Source: CAZSBB01 sp964605235
Lineage (GTDB): Bacteria; Planctomycetota; Phycisphaerae; Phycisphaerales; Phycisphaeraceae
Direction of reading: 5' to 3'
Assembly: GCA_964605235.1 (NCBI GenBank)
Contig: CAZSBB010000014.1
Span: 1 to 64,000, forward strand
Length of the DNA: 64,000 bases
Positions 1 through 6,093 of the stretch are shown here, one piece after another. Under the pieces are notes generated by a model. The model saw nothing but the letters and a program-made list of their open reading frames with translations. It had not been told where the DNA came from and ran no database searches. The translations under genes and the position numbers were made by a program. Position 1 is the stretch's first letter. The number at the start of each line of letters is the position of its first letter.

Positions 1-80
1 AGGTGACACTTCTATTGAAAGCAAGCCCTGTCATTTCTATTGGAGTTCAACAGGAGCGAGCGTCGGTGGGGGGAAGGGGG

Positions 81-140
81 ATAAAAAAGGGGATAAGTAC
101 ATTTATTTTGCGAAATAAATGTACTTATCCCCTTTTTTAT
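81..140. repeat. Perfect 28-bp inverted repeat (hairpin), copy 1
   Basis: Two 28-nt arms (81-108 and 113-140) are perfect reverse complements around a 4-nt loop (TGCG). The arm contains AAAGGGGATAAGTACATTTA. A second copy with the same core lies at 1825-1894. The element is AT-rich against GC-rich surroundings and resembles a mobile palindromic (REP/MITE-like) unit. It may also fold as a terminator for a gene entering from the left edge. Confidence 0.9.
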
Positions 141-150
141 CTGGCGCGGG

Positions 151-199
151 TTCCGGGGGACGCAGTTTCCGGGGCCGGGATTCCGGGGGTTCCGGGGGC
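151..199. repeat. Degenerate TTCCGGGGG simple-repeat cluster
   Basis: Four closely spaced copies of TTCCGGGG(G) lie between the palindrome at 81-140 and the RidA gene. The same short motif is arrayed at 2406-2453 and around 28937-29035. No gene is seen in positions 1-304 besides these repeats. Confidence 0.7.
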
Positions 200-304
200 G
201 CTCGCACAACGAGCCCTACGTCGTACTTGTCGGGCTTGCTGTGCGAGCGCAACCGCAACGTCGCATTACAATCCCGCGCAGCCCATTGCACCGGAGCCCT
301 TGTC

Positions 305-697
305 ATGCCGCATCAGATCATCCAGCCGCCGACCGTGCATGCCACGCAGCAGGTGGGTTATTCCCATGTCGCCCGCGTCGGGTCCACGCTTTACATTGCG
401 GGCCAGGTGGCGCTCGACCGCGACGGCAACCTGGTGGGCGAAGGCGACATCGAAGCCCAGATGCGCCAGGTGTACGCCAACCTGCGCGCCATCTGCGAAT
501 ACTGCGGCGGGTCGCTGGCGAGCATCGTGAAACTCACCACGTACCTGACCGACCGCGCGGCGCTGGCGGGGTTTCGCAAGGTGCGCAACGAGACGCTCAG
601 CGCGCCGTATCCGCCCAACACGCTGGTGTTCATCGACGGGCTGGCGGACCCGCGTTACCTGGTGGAGATTGAAGCGATCGCGGTGGTGGAGGGATAG
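305..697 (+). CDS. RidA family protein (Rid/YjgF/UK114), 130 aa
   Basis: RidA-family proteins hydrolyse reactive enamine/imine intermediates of amino-acid metabolism, as cytosolic trimers. The 130-residue length fits the family. The C-terminal stretch around residues 115-128 contains DPRYLVEIEAIAVVEG, which matches the family signature (VEIEAIAV) with the conserved arginine (R117) before it. The ATG at 305 was chosen because family similarity begins directly after it (MPHQIIQPP); an open frame extends further upstream but runs through the palindrome and simple repeats and is not protein-like. The gene stands alone, convergent with the reductase gene that ends at 753. Which Rid subfamily it belongs to is not settled. 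Confidence 0.9.
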   Translation: MPHQIIQPPTVHATQQVGYSHVARVGSTLYIAGQVALDRDGNLVGEGDIEAQMRQVYANLRAICEYCGGSLASIVKLTTYLTDRAALAGFRKVRNETLSAPYPPNTLVFIDGLADPRYLVEIEAIAVVEG

Positions 698-752
698 CGC
701 TGCATGCGGAGGCGCAAGCGTGGCCGGGGGTGCGGGGGGATTTCGACAGGAA

Positions 753-1772
753 TCAGAACTTTCCGTCGCGGGCTTCGAAGTGCGTGGGTTTTTTCCACGT
801 CGAGCCGCCGGTTTTGAGGTAGGCGGCAATGCGTTCGACCATTTCATCAACGCCCACCTGCGCGGGGCCGAAGGTCTTCCAGCAGAAGTCGCCGTTGTTG
901 AGCAGGGCGGTGGCGGCTTCTTTGCCGGTGTAGGTGACGGTCTTGCCCAGGGCGCTGCCGATCTTGTCGCACAGGGCGCGGACGGTCAGTTGCGGGCCCG
1001 AGAGGTTCAGCAGCGTGGGGGGGGAGCCGGCGATGTCGAAGCAGCGCAGGGTCACGCGGTTGCAGTCGCCCGCCCAGACGACGTTGACGTAGCCCTGGGT
1101 GATGTCGATGGGGGTGCCGGCGAGGATTTGGGTCGCCAGGTCCACGATCACGCCGTAGCGGGGTTCCTGGGCATAGTTGAGCCGAATGGTGCAGACGCGC
1201 GTGCCGTTGGCGCGGCTGAAGTACTCGAAAATCCGCTCGCGGCCCAGCACGCTCTGGGCGTACTCGCCGATGGGGCTCGGCTCGATCGCTTCGGTCGCGC
1301 CGCCGGTTTCGGGTTTGAGGAACGGGTACACGTTGCCGCTGGAATACACCGCAATCGCGGCATCTTTCCAACGCTGCGCCACCACGCCCGGCACGTAGGT
1401 GTTGAGCAGCCAGGTCGTCGCCTGCTGCCCGCTGGCGGTGCCGAACTTCTGGCCGGCGAGGTAAACCACATGCGACGCGGCGGGCAGCTTTTCAACTGCC
1501 TTGGCGTCCGACAGGTCGCAGGGAATGCAGTGGATGCCGTCGGCTTCAAAGGCCGCCCGGCTCTTGGCGTCGGAGAACCGCGACACCGCCAGCACTTTTT
1601 TGCTGCTGCCCATCTGCTGCAGGGCACGCTGCGCGGTCAACGCCAGGCCATGCCCGATCTTCCCCCCCGCTCCCAGCAGGAGCAGGTCGGTTTGCAGATT
1701 CGCCAGGGTGCGGCAGACGCCTTCGTCCGGCTCGGAAATGCCCAGAACCACATCGCGTTCGGTAGTTGTCAT
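753..1772 (-). CDS. NAD(P)-dependent epimerase/dehydratase-like protein, 339 aa
   Basis: This is a Rossmann-fold protein of the extended SDR type. The dinucleotide-binding glycine motif GAGGKIG lies at residues 34-40 after strand TDLLLL, so there is an N-terminal extension of about 28 residues. A YSSGNVYP segment (about 143-150) matches the active-site serine region. The tyrosine of the usual YxxxK pair appears as YAQSV (Y171), so the catalytic lysine position is valine. The substrate is unknown. It is flanked by the palindromic repeat at 1825-1894 on its promoter side. It could be an epimerase variant using another base, or a non-catalytic NAD-binding protein. Confidence 0.75.
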   Translation of the reverse strand: MTTTERDVVLGISEPDEGVCRTLANLQTDLLLLGAGGKIGHGLALTAQRALQQMGSSKKVLAVSRFSDAKSRAAFEADGIHCIPCDLSDAKAVEKLPAASHVVYLAGQKFGTASGQQATTWLLNTYVPGVVAQRWKDAAIAVYSSGNVYPFLKPETGGATEAIEPSPIGEYAQSVLGRERIFEYFSRANGTRVCTIRLNYAQEPRYGVIVDLATQILAGTPIDITQGYVNVVWAGDCNRVTLRCFDIAGSPPTLLNLSGPQLTVRALCDKIGSALGKTVTYTGKEAATALLNNGDFCWKTFGPAQVGVDEMVERIAAYLKTGGSTWKKPTHFEARDGKF

Positions 1773-1824
1773 AGGGCGGGCGATTGTAGCGAAACCCCGG
1801 CGGCAGTGGGCGACAGCACCCCGG

Positions 1825-1894
1825 GGGTATTAAAAAAGGGGATAAGTACATTTATTTTATAAAATAAATGTACTTATCCCCTTTTTTAATACCC
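1825..1894. repeat. Perfect 70-bp palindrome, copy 2 of the GGGGATAAGTACATTTATTTT element
   Basis: Positions 1825-1859 and 1860-1894 are exact reverse complements with no loop (35-nt arms). The core is the same as the element at 81-140. A further CTTTTTTAATAC follows directly as a short direct repeat. It sits between the start of the reductase gene and the end of the deaminase gene, so it may also act as a bidirectional terminator. It is probably a palindromic mobile or REP-like unit; no transposase is present in the window. Confidence 0.9.
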
Positions 1895-1898
1895 TTTT

Positions 1899-2372
1899 TT
1901 AATACGGCTTCCCGCCCGCCTGCCGCCAGTATTCATATAGCTGCACCGCCTGGGCCCGCAGCACATCGCCCACCAGTTCCACCGTTGTCCCCCCCAGTTG
2001 TTTGAGCTGGGCGTTGGCGACCTTCAGTTCGTTGAAGCCGAACCGCGCTGCGTCCTCGATCCGGGCGGCAAAGACGATCCGCTTGATCCGCGCCCAGTGA
2101 ATCGCGGTGAAGCACATTGGGCACGGCTCGGTCGTGGCGTAAATGGTTGCCCCCGTCAGGTGAATGTCGCCTACGCGCTGACAGGCGCAGCGGATCGCCT
2201 GCACCTCGGCATGGGCGGTGGCGTCACAGCCCCAGCGGACCTGGTTGTGGGCGGCACTGAGCACTTGCCCGTCGCGCACGATGCAGGAGCCGAAGGGCGA
2301 CTGACCCAGCCGCACCCCCTGGCGACAGGCGTCCAGAGCAAGCTGCATCCAGTAGCGGTCGTCGCGCGTCAT
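1899..2372 (-). CDS. Nucleoside/guanine deaminase-like protein, 157 aa
   Basis: A member of the zinc-dependent cytidine/guanine deaminase superfamily, acting in the cytosol on a base or nucleoside amine. The zinc and proton-shuttle motif HAEVQAI is at residues 54-60 (H54, E56) and PCPMC is at 83-87 (C84, C87). The spacing, the segment AIHWARIKRIVFAA and the C-terminal tyrosine (GGKPY) resemble bacterial guanine deaminase more than TadA. The start was placed at MTRDDRYW because the longer frame upstream runs through the 12-bp repeat and gives a low-complexity proline-glutamate peptide. It lies 16 nt downstream of hscB on the same strand. Confidence 0.85.
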   Translation of the reverse strand: MTRDDRYWMQLALDACRQGVRLGQSPFGSCIVRDGQVLSAAHNQVRWGCDATAHAEVQAIRCACQRVGDIHLTGATIYATTEPCPMCFTAIHWARIKRIVFAARIEDAARFGFNELKVANAQLKQLGGTTVELVGDVLRAQAVQLYEYWRQAGGKPY

Positions 2373-2388
2373 GTGGGGTTCCTGCCGG

Positions 2389-2964
2389 TTAGCTGGCGGG
2401 TCGGGTTCCGGAGGTACTTCCGGAGGTACTTCCGGGGGTACTTCCGGGGGCGGGGGGCAATTGATCCAGCATTCGCTGCACATAGCGCAGCGCGTTCAAT
2501 TGCAGGCGAATCTCGTCCAGCACCGAGGCACGCTGGTCGGGGGACAGCGCCTGCGCCTGCGTGAACAGTTCGCCGATGCGCTTGAGATAGCCGGCGCGCT
2601 GCTCCCGCGCCCACTGCGCCAACTCGGCGAGCTTAGCGTCGTCGCCGGCCGCCTGGGCTTCTTCCTGTGCTTCACGGACTTCCATCATTTCCAGCAGCAG
2701 GTCCGGCGGCAAGCGCTTGTCGTCCCCCGCATCCGAGCCGCCCAGCAGCCGCAGCAGCGCCCCGGCACGCCGTTCCGGGTCCGCCAGCGTGCGGTAAGCC
2801 TCGTTCACGGCTGCGGCGCGCTCGGCGGCGTCCGCCTGGTCCAATGGATCGGTGAACCGATCGGGATGATGCTCGGCACTGCGACGGATGAACTGCTGAT
2901 GCAGCTGAGCATCATCGAGCCCGAAGCCGGCGTCCAGTCCCAGGATGTCAAAGGGATCCGCCAT
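2389..2964 (-). CDS. Fe-S cluster co-chaperone HscB, 191 aa
   Basis: HscB is a J-domain co-chaperone that helps the Hsp70 HscA move Fe-S clusters from the scaffold IscU to target proteins. The N-terminal J domain carries the HPD motif at residues 33-35 (EHHPDRF). The C-terminal helical part (about 80-170) fits the HscB oligomerisation domain (LDEIRLQLNALRYVQRML near its end). The last 20 residues are a Gly-Ser-Thr tail encoded by the 12-bp tandem repeat. The ATG shares its A with the stop codon of the upstream gene (TGATG), which suggests translational coupling; a GTG three bases earlier is the alternative. No IscU or HscA gene is nearby. Confidence 0.82.
   Translation of the reverse strand: MADPFDILGLDAGFGLDDAQLHQQFIRRSAEHHPDRFTDPLDQADAAERAAAVNEAYRTLADPERRAGALLRLLGGSDAGDDKRLPPDLLLEMMEVREAQEEAQAAGDDAKLAELAQWAREQRAGYLKRIGELFTQAQALSPDQRASVLDEIRLQLNALRYVQRMLDQLPPAPGSTPGSTSGSTSGTRPAS
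2406..2453. repeat. 12-bp tandem repeat (TTCCGGAGGTAC), about 3.5-4 copies
   Basis: Units at 2406, 2418, 2430 and 2442 follow TTCCGG(A/G)GGTAC. The array lies inside the 3' end of hscB and encodes its Gly-Ser-Thr tail in that frame. It belongs to the same TTCCGGGG theme seen at 151-199 and 28937-29035. Confidence 0.9.
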
Positions 2965-3857
2965 CACGCCTGACCATAGAGCTGCTGGGTGTATTCGTCC
3001 AGTTTCAGATAGCGGCGGCTCGCATCGGCGGCGTAGAGCTTGCGCGCCTGCCGCAGCGCAGTGGGCGTGGGGGCGGTGGTCCAGGTCACGCCCGCTTCAT
3101 AGCAATACAGACATTCGGTCAGCCGGGCGTACCACTGGCGCAGCGCCGCGGTGCTGTGGAACTGGGTTTCCATGAGCAGGTCAAAGGAATAGTCGCGCTC
3201 GCGGAACCCGCCGATGACGGCGAACACGGCGTTGGACAGTGGCTGGAGCTGGTAATCACCGCTGCGGGCGACGGACAGGAACTCGGCGGCGCTGAGCGGG
3301 GGGCCGGGCTTGCGGCCGCGCCGGGGCAGGGGGGCGAAGAGCTGCTTGGCGTCCAGGTCCACCAGGGTCCAGCGACCGGCGAGTTGGGCTTCCATGAGCT
3401 GGTGGCCACAGTCATAGGTATTGCGTTGGCTCACCTGACTGACGCCGATGCGCCGGGCGGGCAGGTCGAGCTGGCGCAGGAGGGTGACGGCAAACTGGGC
3501 GGCATGGCCACAGGTGACGATCAGCTTGCCCTGCTTGGCGAGGGTGACCTGCTGGTCGTGGGTCAGGCTCTGGTCGCGCGTGCCGTGGCTGACGATCCAG
3601 CTCAAGCTCGACAGCAGGCCCACGCGATCCTTGCGGTAGACCACGCGTTGCTGGTTGTCGATCCAGGGGTGGATGAAGCGGTACAGGCCCTCGCGCCGGC
3701 AGTCGTAAACCTGGTCATGGACGCGGTATATGCCCGGCTCGATGACCAGTGAATCCGGCAGCGGCGCCCCGCTGTGCCGACATGGCCGCAGGGCGCGAAC
3801 GTCGGTCAGGTGCAGGTGGAACGCCAGCGGTTTTTCGATGACGGTGGGGGTAGCCAT
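2964..3857 (-). CDS. Transglutaminase-like (Cys-His-Asp) protein, 297 aa
   Basis: The protein has a transglutaminase-core arrangement: C116 in TCGHAAQF, H152 in CGHQLMEA, and D167 or D169 in WTLVDLDA. This matches the papain-like Cys-His-Asp triad of the superfamily. There is no signal peptide, so it is probably cytosolic. The function is unknown; bacterial relatives are peptidases or peptide-modifying enzymes. The ATG at 3857 was chosen because upstream in-frame sequence runs into the inverted repeats at 3956-4037. It is translationally coupled to hscB downstream. Confidence 0.65.
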   Translation of the reverse strand: MATPTVIEKPLAFHLHLTDVRALRPCRHSGAPLPDSLVIEPGIYRVHDQVYDCRREGLYRFIHPWIDNQQRVVYRKDRVGLLSSLSWIVSHGTRDQSLTHDQQVTLAKQGKLIVTCGHAAQFAVTLLRQLDLPARRIGVSQVSQRNTYDCGHQLMEAQLAGRWTLVDLDAKQLFAPLPRRGRKPGPPLSAAEFLSVARSGDYQLQPLSNAVFAVIGGFRERDYSFDLLMETQFHSTAALRQWYARLTECLYCYEAGVTWTTAPTPTALRQARKLYAADASRRYLKLDEYTQQLYGQA

Positions 3858-3955
3858 GAGGGCGGGTTCCAGGCGGTGACCGGTTGATCCCAGCAGGATA
3901 CCGTGAGGTTGAAGTGTCGGACAGAGGAGGAAGGTGGCGGATGGTGAACGCCAGC

Positions 3956-4037
3956 CACCCGCCCACTGGCGTGGGCGGCTCGGAAGATTCCCAACGCGCG
4001 TCGGCATATCTGAGCCGCCCACGCCAGTGGGCGGGTG
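3956..4037. repeat. Nested REP-like inverted repeat (BIME-like), 26-bp arms
   Basis: Arms 3956-3981 and 4012-4037 are perfect reverse complements separated by 30 nt. Each arm is itself a hairpin: CCGCCCAC-TGGC-GTGGGCGG on the left and its mirror on the right. This is the layout of paired repetitive extragenic palindromes. Confidence 0.9.
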
Positions 4038-4104
4038 ATGCGGGTGACACGGGTGCCGTGGGCGTTTCACCGCTCGTGCCCCCATTTCCGCCCCCATGTA
4101 AAAC

Positions 4105-4132
4105 TTGACACCCCCCGAGATTGGCGTATTCT
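4105..4132 (+). promoter_or_regulatory. Sigma70-type promoter candidate upstream of nusA
   Basis: TTGACA (4105-4110) and TATTCT (4127-4132) are separated by 16 nt. It lies about 440 nt upstream of nusA, so it would produce a long untranslated leader or a separate RNA. Confidence 0.5.
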
Positions 4133-4575
4133 TGAGGATTCCACGTTTGCCGCGCCACGGTTTGGCGGGCAGGTGGAGCCTGAGGCCATGCGGATGCTCC
4201 AGCGAACCGCAAATGCAGTTGAGAAGGCTCGGACCCGGTGATGGGACGGCTGTCCCCCCACCAGTTCGACACCTTTTCGGCCGTGTGCCCCCGGCTGACG
4301 CCTTTCAGGGAGGATCCCATGAAGGGAGGCGACAGCATGGGCTAATGCACGGCAGCGGTGCATCCTTCGCTCGCTCCCCGGGAGTTGATCCCCCGGAGCG
4401 CGCCATGCGTCTTGGGCCACGTACGCTTCGGTCAGCGTTCGTGGCCTTGTTGTTTATCGGCCGAGCGGCGTCACCGGTGGTCGAGCAGTCGTATGTTCCA
4501 CCACCTCCAACTGTCGAGACAACTGAGCACAACTGAATAGCTTCATCAACTGAATAGCACAGGAAAGAGTCCCGC

Positions 4576-5970
4576 ATGAATCCCCAGGAAATGCTGCGTC
4601 TGATCGATGCGATCTCCCGTGACCGCAACGTGGACAAGGAAGCCCTGTTCGCCGACATCGAACAGGCCATGGTGTCCGCCGCGCGTAAGCACTTCAACGC
4701 CATCGACACCGAGGAGTTCCGCTGCGAGCTCGATCGCTTCACCGGGAAAATCCAACTCTGGCGCGGCGGGGAGGAAATCTCCCTCGTCTCCCTGGGCCGC
4801 ATCCCCGCCCAGACCGCCAAGCAGGTCATGATCCAGCGTTTCCGCGAAGACGAACGCTCGAGCATCTACAACGAATTCATCAACCGCGTGGGCGAACTGA
4901 CCACCGGCATGGCGCAGCGCTACGAGGGCGGCGCCCTGGTGGTGCAGATCGGCCGCGCCGAAGGCTTCATGCCCCGCAGCGAACAGATCCCCGGCGAACA
5001 GCACCAGGCGGGCGAGCGCGTCCGCTGCCTGATCCTCGACGTCCGCGAAGCGGGCAATCAGGTCAAGATCGTGCTCAGCCGGGCGCATCCGGACTTCATC
5101 CGCCGGCTGTTTGAGATCGAAGTGCCGGAGGTCGCCGAGCGCATCATTGAAATCAAAGCCATGGCGCGTGAGCCGGGCCATCGCACCAAGATCGCCGTCA
5201 GCTCCATCGACTCGAAGGTCGATGCCGTGGGCGCGTGCGTGGGCGTGCGCGGCAGCCGGATCAAGAACATCGTCGACGAGCTGGGCGGCGAAAAAATCGA
5301 CATCGTGCGCTGGAACGAATCGAGCCAGATTCTCATCCAGAACGCCCTCAAGCCCGCCGAGGTCATGGAAATCAGCCTCTGCTTCGAGCTGGGTCGCGCC
5401 ACGGTGGTGGTGAAGGAAGATCAGCTTTCGCTGGCGATCGGCAAGCGCGGGCAGAACGTGCGGCTGGCGGCGCGGCTGACCGGCTGGGACGTGGACATCC
5501 TCACCCCCGGCGAGTTCAGCAAGGGGCTGGACATCATGCAGGAGACCCTGGAAGCCACCAAGCTCCTCACCGAGGATCAGATCGACCGCCTGGCGGCGCT
5601 GGGCGTCGTGAGCGTGTTCGATGTCGAGGAAGTCGGCGCCGATTACCTCGTCGAGTCGCTCCAGTGCACGCCCGAGGAAGCCGCCAAGCTCATCACGATC
5701 ACCTCGGAGCGCGCCAAGCAGGTCGCCGAGCAGCAGCAGAAGGAGAAGGAGGAAGCCGAGAAGCGTCGTCACGCCGAGCAGGAAGCCTTGCTGGGTCAAC
5801 CCGGTGAAGCCCAGGCGGCGGCGGTGTTCGGCGACATTCTCGGCGGCGGCGGAGCCCCGGCCGACGGCGGCGGCGGCGACATCGCCGACATGCTCGCCCA
5901 GCGGCAGAGCGAACCCGACGCGGCGCCCGCGGCGGGTGACAGCGCGCCCAAGGATGAATCGGCGTCGTAA
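4576..5970 (+). CDS. Transcription termination/antitermination factor NusA, 464 aa
   Basis: NusA binds RNA polymerase and nascent RNA to control pausing, termination and antitermination. The N-terminal polymerase-binding domain begins MNPQEMLRLIDAISRDRNVD. It is followed by an S1 domain (about 105-180), then KH1 with GVRGSRIKNIV (about 219-229) and KH2 with AIGKRGQNVRLAARLTGW (about 288-305). A helix-hairpin-helix segment follows (LEATKLLTEDQIDRLAALGV). A charged helix and a Gly/Asp/Ala-rich tail end the protein. AGGA lies about 10 nt upstream of the ATG. It opens the nusA-infB-ylxP-rbfA operon. Confidence 0.95.
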   Translation: MNPQEMLRLIDAISRDRNVDKEALFADIEQAMVSAARKHFNAIDTEEFRCELDRFTGKIQLWRGGEEISLVSLGRIPAQTAKQVMIQRFREDERSSIYNEFINRVGELTTGMAQRYEGGALVVQIGRAEGFMPRSEQIPGEQHQAGERVRCLILDVREAGNQVKIVLSRAHPDFIRRLFEIEVPEVAERIIEIKAMAREPGHRTKIAVSSIDSKVDAVGACVGVRGSRIKNIVDELGGEKIDIVRWNESSQILIQNALKPAEVMEISLCFELGRATVVVKEDQLSLAIGKRGQNVRLAARLTGWDVDILTPGEFSKGLDIMQETLEATKLLTEDQIDRLAALGVVSVFDVEEVGADYLVESLQCTPEEAAKLITITSERAKQVAEQQQKEKEEAEKRRHAEQEALLGQPGEAQAAAVFGDILGGGGAPADGGGGDIADMLAQRQSEPDAAPAAGDSAPKDESAS

Positions 5971-6093
5971 GGCAATGAATCGAGCCGCGCGCCGGCGCTG
6001 GACGTCGGCGGCGGGAGTGTGCTTCAGGTTGGTGGCGGATTGTGGGTGCGGTTAATGCGGTGCGGCGTACGGAGCTGCATAAAGGAGTGAGTC

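Larger units (their letters stand above)
3858..4575. other. 718-bp non-coding region upstream of nusA
   Basis: No convincing protein frame is present. Besides the REP pair and the promoter at 4105-4132, positions 4310-4400 contain several short hairpins: CCCATG...CATGGG, ATGCAC...GTGCAT and CGCTCC...GGAGCG. An 11-bp direct repeat CAACTGAATAG lies at 4530-4540 and 4547-4557, just before the nusA ribosome-binding site. The region could be a long structured leader or a small RNA gene. No known RNA family was recognised. Confidence 0.5.

Noticed and set aside
4105..4536. Possible 143-residue protein upstream of nusA
   Set aside because: No family resemblance, Arg/Pro-rich shadow-like composition and no ribosome-binding site; better read as leader or RNA.
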